A stretch of DNA of 64,000 bases from positions 1 through 64,000 of the forward strand of contig PJLO01000006.1 of NCBI GenBank assembly GCA_003010405.1. The letters run 5' to 3'. The notes beneath the pieces are model-generated. The model ran no database searches, had not been told where the DNA came from, and saw only the letters and a program-made list of their open reading frames with translations. Each line of letters starts with the position of its first letter. The first letter of the stretch is position 1. This stretch comes from Acidobacteriota bacterium (GTDB lineage: Bacteria > Acidobacteriota > Terriglobia > Terriglobales > Acidobacteriaceae). Of this stretch, positions 16,577 through 27,100 are shown one piece after another. A program made the position numbers and the translations under genes.

Positions 16577-17605
16577 TTATTGTTTGTTTTCCGCAAGTAA
16601 TGCGTTTACGCTCGCCATTACCTTGAATGCGTCGGCCACGTAAACGACGTCGGCCTTGCCGCGCGCCCAGCCGCAGTTTGGATCCAGACTGATGGCCCGA
16701 CGGTCATTAATGAACCGCCAGCCTACAACGTGAGGCTCTTCGCCGTGACAGCAAGTGGCAAGTCCTTTGGCATGGCGTGGCGTCGCGCCCGTCTGCCCGA
16801 CCTGATTCATATGCGTAAGGAAACTCAGCACCTGCTGGTTTTCGCTGGACTGGTCAACCAAAGACTTGCTGCTGCCCAGCGATGCATCGGCGGAGCGCAG
16901 GAAATTCAAAATCAGCGATCCTGCCTCGGCGACATGTGCCTGACCGTCGGCTTGCTTCTTCGTCCATCCTGCTCCGGCCACAAACAGCATCTTTGCCTCG
17001 GGACGAATCGTCTGCTCGTCCTGTTTGGGTGCTACGATGCCGGTCACCTGCGAGCGCAATTGCGGCAGTGAGACTGCAACAGTCTCGGCTTGTACCTGTC
17101 CGGCTGCGGCGGCAAACGGCGCGCGCGTCCCGGCATCCAGCAGCAGGAACCATGGACGGCTTTCGCGGCGTATCATGGCCTCGACGCGCTGGCGATAGAA
17201 CCACCGTGAGGCCTCCAGCGTTTTACCCGCTCCGAGTGCAGTGATATGAGTATCCGCAAAACCTCCGAGCCGATAAGCCACACCGGGAATCACCCGTGCA
17301 AAGCGCGAGCTTGACGGTGCGAACACCAGTGTCGCTTCTGCCGCGCGGCACAGTGCTTCGCAGGCCGCGGCATCGCTTGCGTAGCGCGCTTGTGCGAATG
17401 CCTCGCCAGAAACGGTCAGAACTCGGGCGGACGCGCCTGCAACCGAGTTCGCCGCCGTTCCCGTCTCAGCCCCTACAATACCGATCGAAAGCGCCGCGCC
17501 CGATGCGCCAGCAAACTCCACGCCCGCAGCAACGGCTTCGAGTGAAGCTTTGGTCAGCGCCACTCCGGATTCATCCACATGTGTCAATACTAAAAGTTTT
17601 TCCAT
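16577..17605 (-). CDS. etfA: Electron transfer flavoprotein alpha subunit, 342 aa
   Basis: EtfA (FixB) binds FAD and, with EtfB, carries electrons from acyl-CoA dehydrogenases to ETF-quinone oxidoreductase. The N-terminal domain begins MEKLLVLTHVDE. The C-terminal FAD domain has LFVAGAGWTKKQ, the TGATPRHAKG segment and ISLDPN, and ends near VADAFKVMASVNALL. Some residues usual in the family's FAD loop are altered, for instance VVGWRFINDRRAISL where GI-x-GAIQH is common, so it belongs to a divergent ETF branch. It is the last gene of a four-gene operon and starts 3 bases after etfB. Confidence 0.85.
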   Translation of the reverse strand: MEKLLVLTHVDESGVALTKASLEAVAAGVEFAGASGAALSIGIVGAETGTAANSVAGASARVLTVSGEAFAQARYASDAAACEALCRAAEATLVFAPSSSRFARVIPGVAYRLGGFADTHITALGAGKTLEASRWFYRQRVEAMIRRESRPWFLLLDAGTRAPFAAAAGQVQAETVAVSLPQLRSQVTGIVAPKQDEQTIRPEAKMLFVAGAGWTKKQADGQAHVAEAGSLILNFLRSADASLGSSKSLVDQSSENQQVLSFLTHMNQVGQTGATPRHAKGLATCCHGEEPHVVGWRFINDRRAISLDPNCGWARGKADVVYVADAFKVMASVNALLAENKQ

Positions 17606-17608
17606 GGC

Positions 17609-18418
17609 TTACTCCGCAATCCATTGCACGATTTCGCGAGCGATCTCGTCTTCGGGCATATCTTTGACCAGGCGTGTCTCGCGCCGCTGCTTCGGCAGGC
17701 TCACGGAAACGTAGCTCAGCCCGTTAGCATCCAGCTTTGCGCTCTTGGCCTTTTGCAATGCGGGCATGACGCCGCGCATGTTTGCCATTCCCACCTGGGG
17801 ATTGTTGCGCGGTTCCGGCAACTCGCCCGTAGCCCATCCCAGCAACGCTGGTGTGCCGGCGCAGGTCGAAACCTGATGTTTCCCGCCCTCAACGCGCTCC
17901 AGAATCGTGAACGATCCATCGTTGTTAATCGTGATCTGATCCACGCCTTGGAACTGGTCGGTGATTTCCAGGCGCTCGCCAATGATCTGCATCGTCACTC
18001 CAGCGCCGCGCGAGGCCGACTCCCAACCGCCAAAGAGCAGCAGGTGTTCGCGGTCAAGTCCGGGGATAGCCGCGATCGTTTCGGCCAGGACAGCTGCCGT
18101 GGCGTGTGCGTCGGTAAAGCCGCCGATTGGGCCGTCAACCGCAACCAGTTCAAACGGGACTTTCTGTGCGACCGTCATCATTACCTGTTGCAGCTTCGCC
18201 TTTGGCCCCATGCTGACCAGCCAGACCTTGCTCCCTGGATGCTTAGTCGCGAGGCTTGCCGCCTCATAAAGCGCGCACGCGGCCCAGGGATCAAGCACCG
18301 CCGGGAGATTCATTTCGCTCTTAAGTCCGGGACCAGTCGGCCCGGTGATTGGTTCCAGTGTCTGCAAAGGATCGGGCACGATGCTGGCGCAGACCACAAT
18401 ATGAAAGCTATTTGCCAT
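17609..18418 (-). CDS. etfB: Electron transfer flavoprotein beta subunit, 269 aa
   Basis: The partner of EtfA. The protein opens with FHIVVCASIVPDPLQTLEP, the position of the family's KR-x-PD segment, followed by NLPAVLDPWAACALYEA, typical of EtfB. KVWLVSMGPKAKLQQ and HLLLFGGWESASRGAG form the nucleotide-binding core, and ASELD-like C-terminal residues are replaced by ADPIAREIV-like sequence. It lies 53 bases after the ETF-QO gene and 3 bases before etfA, clearly co-transcribed. The divergence matches that of EtfA, so the pair is probably dedicated to the acyl-CoA dehydrogenase of this operon. Confidence 0.85.
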   Translation of the reverse strand: MANSFHIVVCASIVPDPLQTLEPITGPTGPGLKSEMNLPAVLDPWAACALYEAASLATKHPGSKVWLVSMGPKAKLQQVMMTVAQKVPFELVAVDGPIGGFTDAHATAAVLAETIAAIPGLDREHLLLFGGWESASRGAGVTMQIIGERLEITDQFQGVDQITINNDGSFTILERVEGGKHQVSTCAGTPALLGWATGELPEPRNNPQVGMANMRGVMPALQKAKSAKLDANGLSYVSVSLPKQRRETRLVKDMPEDEIAREIVQWIAE

Positions 18419-18471
18419 GAGTATTGATTCCTATTAGTCCAATAAATCAGACAACTCAAATTTCCGGTTTA

Positions 18472-20340
18472 TTAATTCTCCGCAGAGTGCAGTCCCCCCG
18501 CGCCAGCTCGGAACTCGATGTTCGAGTTCTCACCGTCGGGCGATTGCGTGCAATTCCAAAGGCACGCGCCACAGTGAACGCATTTCTCGCGGTCAAAGGC
18601 GGGTACGGAGCCCTCGCCCTGTGTAATAGCTTGCCCCGAACACATCGCAATGCAGGTTCGCTCCTCGCAGGTAACGCACAGCTGGGGATTGCGAAAGATT
18701 ACGTGATCGGCAAAGCCCGAAGCGGCCTGCACCTTTCCGCCCATCAGCAGTGCGTCCTGATGCGGAACCAGCAGCTTGCCGTCGTACTCGATCTCGGGCC
18801 AACCGCAGGCGTTCATCAATGCGTCGTGCAGCGAGCGGCCACCCGCGGCGGCATCGCTAATCGCCTTTTGGATTTGCTCCGGTTTCAGGCGGGCTGAGTA
18901 AAACTTCTTCAGCTTGTCGATTTGCTTGTGAGCTGGCGGAATTTTTCTATTCAGGGAAAGCTTGCCGCTGGTCAGTCCGGCCACAGCCATGCCGGCCAGT
19001 CCATGTCCCATTCCGATGTGGAAGCCAGTGCGGGCGTTTTTTGCCGCTTCGGCGCCGCGGTTGACCCAGCTGGCACGGCGGCGCTGCACGTACGCGGCTT
19101 CAAGATTTTCACGACTGAATGGTTTGCCTGCCCGCAGCAGCTCCGCTACCGCCTCGGCCAGTTGTACGCCCGTTGCCCAGGCCTCATCCACGCCCGAGCC
19201 GGTCAGCATGTTTGTGCTGCCCGATCCCTCGCCGATGCGCGCGAAACCGTCTCCGGCGAGAAAAGGCTCTCCGCTCAATCCGGATTCCTGCAATGACTTC
19301 GCGCCCCAGGAACGCATTGTGCCGTCCTTCAGGTAGCGCCACAGGTAAGGATGCTCCATGAAATGTTGCAGGTATCGGTACGAGCTCCGCGTCGGATTCG
19401 CCAGCCATGAGGGAACGAAGATCCCTACGGAAGCCAGCCGATCCGGATGCACATACAAGAAGCCGAAAATCTCCGGTTCCGGGTAGCCGAACATGTGCCA
19501 CACGGTTCCGGCTTCGAGCGGGGTATCCTCCGGCAGTTCGACCGCGATCTTCATGCCTACGGCCCACTCATGCTGAGCGTGTCCATTTGGCATTCCAAGC
19601 TTTTCATTGATGCTGCGGCCCACTGCTCCCACTGGACCATCGCCAACCACGGTCAACTGGGCGCGTACATCCATCCCTGGCATGTAACAAGCATCGGGAT
19701 TTCCTTGACGATCAACTCCCTGGTCGGCCAAGCGCACGCCTACCACGGCTTTGCCGTCGAACAGCGCCGTGCTCACGGGAGTTCCCGGCCAGACCTGAGC
19801 CAATCCGGTGGTCATTAAGTGTCCGCCCACCCACTGGTTGAACTGACCAACCGACATCAGCAAACCGCCGTGCTTTTGCAGGAACTCGGGTGTGAAGGGA
19901 AGGTCCAGCGCATCGTGCTCCACCGGAAGCAGACTTCGCAGCGCACGAATCGCAGCATCTCCGGCGCGGAGGATGAACCCGCGACGGCTTGCTCCAATAG
20001 GGTCGAGCAGGTAGAGAACCTTCTCCTGCTTCACCGGCACAGCCATTGGAATTTCCGATGGGTTCAGTTCCGGGAAGCTCTCGCGAATCGCCTTCCCACG
20101 CGTGACCACGCCGCTCACGCCTGCGGAAATATCGTCGGCGCGCTCGTAACAGAGCACCTGTAGAGGCATGCCCGGAGCCGCCTTGCTCTCCATTGCCACC
20201 TCGCCTGGGTTGGCCGCCATCTCGCGGGTTAGGGTGGTCAGGAAGCCGCCCATCGCGGGGCCAAACCCCACGCAGGCAATGTCAACAACCATCTCCTGCC
20301 GCTCGATTTCTTGAGGAAATTCCGGTGTTGCTTCGCTCAT
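18472..20340 (-). CDS. ETF-quinone oxidoreductase (FixC-like) fused to ferredoxin (FixX-like), 622 aa
   Basis: The N-terminal FAD domain (VVDIACVGFGPAMGGFL) and the central FixC/GGR-like region (LTVVGDGPVGAVGRSI, FAGDGFARIGEGSGSTN) pass ETF electrons to quinone. The C-terminal 80 residues carry two cysteine clusters (CVTCEERTCIAMC and CVHCGACLWNC) for iron-sulfur binding, matching FixX. The single-chain FAD plus ferredoxin layout is that of ETF-QO, with which FixC plus FixX correspond. The start overlaps the end of the acyl-CoA dehydrogenase by 4 bases (ATGA), so the two are translationally coupled. Association with the inner face of the membrane is expected from the family. Confidence 0.85.
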   Translation of the reverse strand: MSEATPEFPQEIERQEMVVDIACVGFGPAMGGFLTTLTREMAANPGEVAMESKAAPGMPLQVLCYERADDISAGVSGVVTRGKAIRESFPELNPSEIPMAVPVKQEKVLYLLDPIGASRRGFILRAGDAAIRALRSLLPVEHDALDLPFTPEFLQKHGGLLMSVGQFNQWVGGHLMTTGLAQVWPGTPVSTALFDGKAVVGVRLADQGVDRQGNPDACYMPGMDVRAQLTVVGDGPVGAVGRSINEKLGMPNGHAQHEWAVGMKIAVELPEDTPLEAGTVWHMFGYPEPEIFGFLYVHPDRLASVGIFVPSWLANPTRSSYRYLQHFMEHPYLWRYLKDGTMRSWGAKSLQESGLSGEPFLAGDGFARIGEGSGSTNMLTGSGVDEAWATGVQLAEAVAELLRAGKPFSRENLEAAYVQRRRASWVNRGAEAAKNARTGFHIGMGHGLAGMAVAGLTSGKLSLNRKIPPAHKQIDKLKKFYSARLKPEQIQKAISDAAAGGRSLHDALMNACGWPEIEYDGKLLVPHQDALLMGGKVQAASGFADHVIFRNPQLCVTCEERTCIAMCSGQAITQGEGSVPAFDREKCVHCGACLWNCTQSPDGENSNIEFRAGAGGLHSAEN

Positions 20341-22487
20341 GCAGGGTAGTCCAGTGCTTCAGGAATCATCACCTTCGATACCGTAATAGCCGCCCGGTCT
20401 TTCGCCAGACGGGAACCGGTAAGGCAGGTTGCCAGCTTGTTTTGCAGCTTCAGGAAGTCCGCTGATCCGGCGCAGCCCGCGCAGGGGGGCTGTGCAACGA
20501 TCGCGCAATCGAATAGTTCATCGCTCATAAAGCAGGTCTTGTGTTGTTCCGCATCCCATGCCGGATGCCGGTTGTATCCATAAACCAGCTCAGCGCAGAT
20601 GCGCGACACTTCGCCGGCTGCGCGTGCCGATTGTACGTGGCAAAGGTCTGAGAGGAACTGCAAAGTCGCCGGCAGTCCTTCCGCCACAGCCGGGTCGTCT
20701 CCGCCCCGAGCCTCCAGTTCCTGCACATCAAGGATTTGGCACCGCGCCGCCATAAGCCAGCTGAGCGCATCGGCCAGTGCAAAGGTTACGCCCTGGCGCG
20801 GTCCTTGATAAAGCTTGTTGCCGTCGGCGTCCTTCGATTCCTGGGTGTACTTTAGCGTCCACAGCCACATGGTCATTGCTGTAGCCAGCGTGCACGCGCC
20901 TGTTCCCGGACGTTCGGAGGCGATACGACGCATCTCTTTGATCCACCCGCGGAACTGAGTCAGGAACAGTTCGTTGGTCATTGTAATTGTGAGCTGGCGC
21001 CGCTGTACGGCTTCAGGACCCTCGTAGGTTGCTTCCAACTGAGCATCCATCCACTTGTTTGCCAGGAATCCGGGGCAGTCTTCGGTAATTCCGTATCCGC
21101 CCATCAGGCTTACGGCCTCGCGCATCATCGTAGCGCCATAGCCCGTGTTCCACAGTTTTGTCGCGGGGCAGATTACATTGGCCACGGCATCCTTCATGAC
21201 GTAGTTAACCAGCGGATCAGCTTCCAGTTCCGCGCGCCGCTCTTCCGTTGGGTTACCGGTAAGAAGTTCCAGCGCGCGCGTCTCGCTCTCGCGCAACGCC
21301 TTCATCTCGGATCTTCCGCCCTGGATGCCGCGCTCGGCCAGCAGTGCCGTCTTTTGTTTTTCCAGCGGATCGAGTTCGTCATACAGGCGCGCCGTCGTAA
21401 ATCCGAGCGCTGTGCCCGCTTCGCCCGTGGCCCATACGTCTACCAGACGTTGTAGTGCGTCCTCGCGTTGCTGGATGCCCAGTTCATAGCGCAGGCTTCC
21501 TTCCTTGATCGCTTCCGCGCCGCGGAAGCGTCCGCGCTGATACCGGATTACCGGCTCTATTGCCGAGAGCAGCTTGGCCGAGGTCATCAGCCCAACTCCG
21601 ATTCTCGTTCTGCGGAAGACCGCTTCGATAATTTCGCTATGGTTATAGGTCGGAACAATCACTCCGTCCTTTACCGTGTAGCCGCCAACAATGCGGCTGG
21701 CAGGAACCTTCAGGCTGAAAATCGGATCGCCCGTTGAAGAGAGCTGGTGAACCAACTTCTTCGTCGGTGTGCCGCGATCGAAGGTTCCCTCGTCGGTCTC
21801 TTCCAGAATGACGATGCAGCTTCCCTTGATGCGTTCGTCGTCCGAATCCACGGCAGCGGTTACGAAACTCGCGCCTGCGATATTTGTGATGAAGCGTCCG
21901 CGCTTTTCAACCTGCAGAATCGGCTCTTCGCCTTCCTTCCACTCCGAGATTCGAATCCGGCCGCTCAATAATCCGGTGTCCACGCCAACGTAGGGGATTG
22001 GTTCGGTCAGCGCGAATGCTCCGCGCTTCGGAGGACGGTCTTCATCTTGCGGAGGTGCGGCCAAGGACATGTAGTGCGCCGACTGCTCGGCGGTGCCGCG
22101 CTCATGAATTGGCGCGAGCGCCAGACAACTTGCGAGACTCGCCGTAGCCGCCCCGCCATCAACCCATGCAAGTTCAAATGCGATCAGCGCCATTGCCAGG
22201 TTCTTTGGACCGGCGATAAATCCGCCTTCCTCCGGCTCCATAAATGCGGCGGTGATTCCCGCGCGATCAAACGCGCGCATCATCTCATCTTTCGCTGGTG
22301 TCCATTCGTGGGTGTTTCTCTCGCCTGAGGCGACCATGCGTGCTACCTGGCCGCGAGCCACCGATCGGGTCGACTGTACCAACATTTGCAAATCGAAGCG
22401 GTCGGCAAAGCGCCACTGAATCTGGCGCACGGCATCTCCTGGAAGAGTGAGCATTGCGCCCACTTGAGAAACGGAACTTGAGCCCAT
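20337..22487 (-). CDS. Acyl-CoA dehydrogenase family protein, 716 aa
   Basis: A flavin-dependent dehydrogenase that would oxidise an acyl-CoA and hand electrons to the ETF encoded next to it. The N-terminal helical domain, the middle beta domain (GAFALTEPIPYVGVDTG, near residue 150) and the C-terminal domain (MMREAVSLMGGYGITED) are recognisable. The catalytic Glu is likely the one in ATYEGPEAVQRRQL. At 716 residues it is longer than usual (about 390-600), with a C-terminal extension of roughly 180 residues containing CAGCAGS, reminiscent of ACAD9/VLCAD-like or FadE-type forms. It is the first gene of the operon. The substrate is unknown. Confidence 0.85.
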   Translation of the reverse strand: MGSSSVSQVGAMLTLPGDAVRQIQWRFADRFDLQMLVQSTRSVARGQVARMVASGERNTHEWTPAKDEMMRAFDRAGITAAFMEPEEGGFIAGPKNLAMALIAFELAWVDGGAATASLASCLALAPIHERGTAEQSAHYMSLAAPPQDEDRPPKRGAFALTEPIPYVGVDTGLLSGRIRISEWKEGEEPILQVEKRGRFITNIAGASFVTAAVDSDDERIKGSCIVILEETDEGTFDRGTPTKKLVHQLSSTGDPIFSLKVPASRIVGGYTVKDGVIVPTYNHSEIIEAVFRRTRIGVGLMTSAKLLSAIEPVIRYQRGRFRGAEAIKEGSLRYELGIQQREDALQRLVDVWATGEAGTALGFTTARLYDELDPLEKQKTALLAERGIQGGRSEMKALRESETRALELLTGNPTEERRAELEADPLVNYVMKDAVANVICPATKLWNTGYGATMMREAVSLMGGYGITEDCPGFLANKWMDAQLEATYEGPEAVQRRQLTITMTNELFLTQFRGWIKEMRRIASERPGTGACTLATAMTMWLWTLKYTQESKDADGNKLYQGPRQGVTFALADALSWLMAARCQILDVQELEARGGDDPAVAEGLPATLQFLSDLCHVQSARAAGEVSRICAELVYGYNRHPAWDAEQHKTCFMSDELFDCAIVAQPPCAGCAGSADFLKLQNKLATCLTGSRLAKDRAAITVSKVMIPEALDYPA

Positions 22488-22667
22488 TTAATAAGGAATC
22501 CTTTCGCGATATCACTTATTCTCTTGCATGGTGAACATTCCGGCTGTGACGTATGTCGCTCGCTGTAGTGATGTTACTCTTTTCAAACCCCGCCGAAAGG
22601 TGCCAGAAAAAGATTAAATCTGCGCAAATATTGGCTGTCGATTGTACTCTCTGGCACTTGCTTTTCC

Positions 22668-22686
22668 GAGAATGTCCGACATGCTC
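22668..22686. promoter_or_regulatory. Palindrome GAGaATGTCcGACATgCTC, possible operator
   Basis: A 19-base palindrome with 8 matched positions per arm and a central C lies 181 bases upstream of the acyl-CoA dehydrogenase start. Fatty-acid oxidation operons are often controlled by TetR- or GntR-type repressors at such sites. The assignment is speculative and no cognate regulator gene is in the window. Confidence 0.3.
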
Positions 22687-22813
22687 AGTTTTTGTGCTGA
22701 ATCGCGGATAGTCAGTGGATTTCAGCCCAAATTCGAGTACACTTTCAGAGCCGAACAAGTCTGCAGTTCCTGCCGTTTCAGAAGTCAAACAAGAGATTCC
22801 GGTTCAATGCACG

Positions 22814-22954
22814 CCTAGCAGGCTGCTGAAAAAGGGTTTTGGAGTGCCGAGAATCACCAAAATCTATTCGCGGCTCAACGCAGAATCAACGACTTGCAAG
22901 TGTTAGTAAGTGCGATTTGGACGCTGCAAAAGAGTTTTTCAGCAACCTGCTAGG
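22814..22954. mobile_element. 141 bp MITE with 20 bp terminal inverted repeats
   Basis: The left end CCTAGCAGGCTGCTGAAAAA and the right end, read inverted, CCTAGCAGGTTGCTGAAAAA, differ at one base. The 100-base interior has no coding capacity. This is the form of a miniature inverted-repeat element mobilised by a transposase encoded elsewhere. No clear target duplication is visible beyond a shared G/C at the edges. Its right end abuts the signal-peptide region of the S53 peptidase. Confidence 0.75.
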
Positions 22955-23034
22955 CCCCGGTTCCGGAGTTTACGGAGAAGAAGCCGCTGTTTCTGCGCAC
23001 AATTGCAGCTGTATTTCTTTTTTCGTCTGCGACA

Positions 23035-24120
23035 ATGTTTGCTGGTTCACGACCTGTCTGTCCCGGACCAGCCTCTGTTGGCAATACCCACTGTCATGCG
23101 CACGTGACCACAGACACGCATGGTAATCCGCATGCCACTACTGCGCCGAGCGGTTATAGCCCCAGGCAGTTCCAAACGGCGTACAGCCTGCCTTCAGCAA
23201 CTGCGGGAGTAGGTCAGACGATTGCTATCGTTGATGCCTATGATCACCCGAATATTGAGAGCGACCTCGCGGTGTACAGCAAATATTTTGGGCTTCCCGC
23301 CTGCACCACCGCGAATGGATGTTTCAAGAAAGTGAATCAGACCGGGGGGACGAAATACCCGAGGGCGAATGCAGGCTGGGCCCTGGAGATCGCGCTCGAT
23401 GTCGAGATCGCCCACGCGCTGTGCCCAAACTGCAAAATTCTGTTGGTCGAAGCCTCCTCGAACTCTTTCGCCAACCTGCTGGCCGCGGAAGATTACGCGC
23501 GAGCGCATGCGACCGTCGTTTCAAACTCGTGGGGTGGCAGCGAATTTGCGAGCGAGACCTTGTATGACAGCCATTTTAAAGACCCGGGAACGCCAATTAC
23601 TGTCTCGTCGGGTGACAGTGGCTATGGCGCGGAGTATCCGGCTTCTTCGCAGTTTGTAACCGCAGTCGGCGGCACCACGCTCACGCTGAACTCGGACAAC
23701 ACTCGGCTGAGCGAGACCGTATGGAGTGGCAGCGGCAGCGGTTGCAGCGCCTATGAGCCGAAGCCTTCCTGGCAGACGGATACTGGATGCTCGCTGCGAA
23801 CCGTGGCGGATGTCGCCGCCGCTGCTGATCCCAGTACAGGCGCAGCTATTTACGACAGCTATAGCTACAACGGAAAAAAAGGCTGGTTCCGGGTAGGCGG
23901 TACGAGCCTGGCAGCGCCGATCATTGCAGCCGTTTATGCGCTGGCCGGCAACGGTGGGAGCACGATCGATGCATCGTATCCGTATGCCCACTCCTCGTCG
24001 TTATTCGACGTGACCTCAGGCACCAACGGTAAATGCAGTGTCGCTTATCTGTGCACAGGGGGAACTGATTACGACGGTCCAACGGGGAATGGTGCCCCGA
24101 TGGGCGTCAACGCGTTCTAA
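23035..24120 (+). CDS. S53 (sedolisin) family peptidase, start region disrupted, 361 aa from first ATG
   Basis: Serine-carboxyl peptidases act outside the cell at acid pH. The catalytic set is intact: Glu118 and Asp122 (WALEIALDVE), Asp194 (SSGDSG) and Ser291 (GGTSLAAP). A C-terminal DYDGPTGNG segment resembles the family's calcium site. The only in-frame ATG (23035) lies inside what reads as a signal peptide. Upstream in frame, KKPLFLRTIAAVFLFSSAT is present, but no ATG, GTG or TTG precedes it before a TAG formed by the MITE end at 22951-22953. The insertion therefore appears to have removed the original start and promoter, and the gene is probably silent or yields a cytoplasmic product. No pro-domain is encoded. 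Confidence 0.75.
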   Translation: MFAGSRPVCPGPASVGNTHCHAHVTTDTHGNPHATTAPSGYSPRQFQTAYSLPSATAGVGQTIAIVDAYDHPNIESDLAVYSKYFGLPACTTANGCFKKVNQTGGTKYPRANAGWALEIALDVEIAHALCPNCKILLVEASSNSFANLLAAEDYARAHATVVSNSWGGSEFASETLYDSHFKDPGTPITVSSGDSGYGAEYPASSQFVTAVGGTTLTLNSDNTRLSETVWSGSGSGCSAYEPKPSWQTDTGCSLRTVADVAAAADPSTGAAIYDSYSYNGKKGWFRVGGTSLAAPIIAAVYALAGNGGSTIDASYPYAHSSSLFDVTSGTNGKCSVAYLCTGGTDYDGPTGNGAPMGVNAF

Positions 24121-24130
24121 AAACTTGTAC

Positions 24131-24164
24131 CGCGTTCCAACGTTGCTCACGATGTTGGAACGCG
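24131..24164. terminator. Bidirectional terminator hairpin
   Basis: CGCGTTCCAAC (24131-24141) pairs perfectly with GTTGGAACGCG (24154-24164). It lies between the convergent peptidase and FAD/Fe-S dehydrogenase genes. Confidence 0.7.
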
Positions 24165-24177
24165 GCTCTCCTTGTTC

Positions 24178-27100
24178 TCAGAAACTGATTGCTGTAGCAC
24201 GCGCCGCCTGAGCCAGAAACTGTTTCTTCCAGTCGGGGCCGGAAAGCTTCTCAGCCAGTGCAACGGCAATGTGCAGTGGTTCTACTCCCATGTCGCGATT
24301 GCGTCCAAGCCCTTGCAGGCACGACGGACAGTTGGTGAGCACGGTTGCTCTCTGTCCCTCGCCGATAGCCTCGGCTAGGACCTCTCGTTTACGGTGCAGC
24401 ATTGCGTCAGTAATATCTGGGCGCGATAAGGACAATGTTCCAGCCTCTGAGCAGCAATGGGGGACGGCTTGGATATCCCCACTAACGCCCAGTTTCTCCA
24501 GAACCTTCACGGCCTTGCCTCCGAGCGAGTCATGGCAGGGCGCGTGATAAAGGTACTTACCCTCTCCCTTCACCTGCAAACCGCGCTCAAGCAGATAATT
24601 CGCAACATCCACCACTCTGCCGAATAGCTGGTCCGCCTCCATCTGCACCAGGCCCTCGCGGCAGGTACCGCAAGAGATGACGCAGGCGTCGAAGTCAAGA
24701 TAAGCAAACATCGTGTGAATCTGGCTGAACAGAATCGTGTTTCTCAGTGTCGTGCGCGAGTGCAGGCTGCTCTTGGCGTTAGCGTGGGCAGGGAAGCCGC
24801 AGCACAGAAACGGAGGTGGCAGAACCACCCGGGTCCCCTGCTTCAAGAGCAGATGAATTGCCGCCATCGAAATGTCCGAAAACAAACGCTCGGAGCCGCA
24901 TCCCGGAAAGTAGAAAACGGTTTTCTGCTCTTCGGAATCACTCGATGTATCAGGCTCGAAGACCAGGGTCTGATCGGCTTCGCAGTCTGGCAAAACGTCC
25001 CGCAAAGTCTGGCTTGGCAGCGGAGCTATCGAGGAACGGAGCAATTGCAATTGATAAAGCGGCGATGGCCGATCGGCGGGCTGCAGCGGCGCGACCAGTT
25101 TGCTTACGACGCGTTGGGTCGCACCTCCGATCTGCATGACAGCCGTGTGGAACAGGCTGTTGAATGCGGGCGACCGGCTGTCCAGATACTTCAGCGTAAG
25201 CTTCGTTGCCAGCGGTGTGTGCTTATACCCCCACCCCGAAAGAATCTCGCGTTCCAGCACGGAGACTTCACCTGAGTCGATATCGACCGGGCAAGGCGTT
25301 AAGCATTTGTGGCAGATGGTGCAGTGGTCCGCGACTTCTTCCAACCATTGCAGCAGCTCGAAATGCGTCGAGCGCTCGCGTTGCGCGTCGTAAAGCATCG
25401 CCTCAATCAGAGAGCCGATTGCGATGTTCTTATTGCGCGGATGATAGAACATGCCGCGTCCCGGGTGATAGACGCAGCAGTCCACCTTGCACTTTCCGCA
25501 ACGGACGCAGTGCGCAATCGTGCGTGAGAGCTCCTCAAGCTGCCCATATTGAAGAATCCTGGCTTCGAGCTCTAGCAGGTTAAACGAGGGTGTGAAGATG
25601 TGCTGGAGCGCCTCATAGTCCTCCAACTTGCCGGGATTCATCAGGCCGTCAGGGTCCACTTCCCGACGGTAAGCGGAGAGCTCCGCGATGCGTTCCGGCT
25701 CCAGGTACTTGAGTTTTGTAAGGCCGATTCCGTGCTCGCCCGAAACCACGCCGCCGAGGGAAATGACCTTTTCCATGACGCGATCAATAACCTCGTTGGC
25801 GCGCTCCATCATGGGGCGGTCATTCGAGAGAACAGGCACGTTTACGTGCACATTGCCGTCGCCAGCATGCATATGTGTTGCCAGCACAATGCGTCGGTCA
25901 CGTACTTCCTGGAAGGCCCGTTCAAGCGCCGCAAGTACCTGGGGATACCCGCGCACCAACCTGGTCAGCACGTGTTGGAATTCCTTGATATGCGTGAGGC
26001 TGCGCAGCGTCTTAACATCTACCCTTTGCAACTCCTCGCAAAACTGGTTGCAAAGTGCGACGGCTGCGGGTGTCTTGGCTGCGATTTCCTCGCTGTCGCC
26101 GTTCGTCCGCGCTTCCGTGAATATCTCTTCCGAGCGCTGGGCAAAGCGAAGCTGGGCGTAGCGTTCTTCTTCCACGTTCACGTTGTCGATGAAGCGCGCA
26201 AATTCTGCGAGGCTATCCAGCGGAAGAACGATGTCCTCATTCATTTTGAAAGCGTTGGTGCGGCGTGCGATGGCGCCGAGCTTTTTGCGATCCGCCCAGA
26301 AGCGCTTTGCTTCAGTTTCATCGTGCGCCACGAAGAACTGAGTATTGGGATGCCGTTCCAGTAGCGTGCGTACGCGCTCGACTCCGCGCTCAGCCTGTTC
26401 CAGCGAACTGCCTGCGATGTCGATGAGCAGAGCCGCCTTCGGAGTCTCCGCGCGAGGCGCTTTTACCTTGTAGTTGATAGCGCGAATGTACTCGTCGTCG
26501 AAGTGTTCGAGGGCCAGTAGTGCCTCTGTGCCGTTGGCAGGGAATGGGAAGATGCGCGAGAGTTCCAGGATGACGCGGCTCGCTTCGTCGAAATCCGGTC
26601 CAAAGAATTCCAAACAGAGCGTCTTTTTCGCTGCATATTCCGGGTAAAGAATGAAGATTGCCGATGTGATGATGCCGTCGGTGCCCTCTTTCTGAAGACC
26701 GGGCACGCCGCCGAGCGCCTTGTTCGTAATGTCTTTCCAGAGACCGTTCTTGCGGATTTCAGTGCCGCGCAGCTCGATGTGCTTTATCAGAGCCCCCTGC
26801 TCGCTGAGCACGTCGAAGGTCACTGTGTCCTGGGGCAAAATCTTACGTAACTGATGATTGGTGCGGCGCACTGTCCAGCGCTCGCCAGATGGCATTGCCA
26901 TGCGCCACTCGACCAGGTTGTCAATGCAGGTGCCCCAGCGTACGGCGAGTTTTCCGCCCGCGTTTTCCGCAATGTTGCCTCCCACGGTGCAGGCCCACGC
27001 GCTGGTGGGATCAGTGGCAAAGACGAGTCCGTGCTCAGCCGCGTGTTCCATCGCTTTTTCCGTGATGACTCCAGCCTCTACTTCCAGAACCGGAGCGGTC

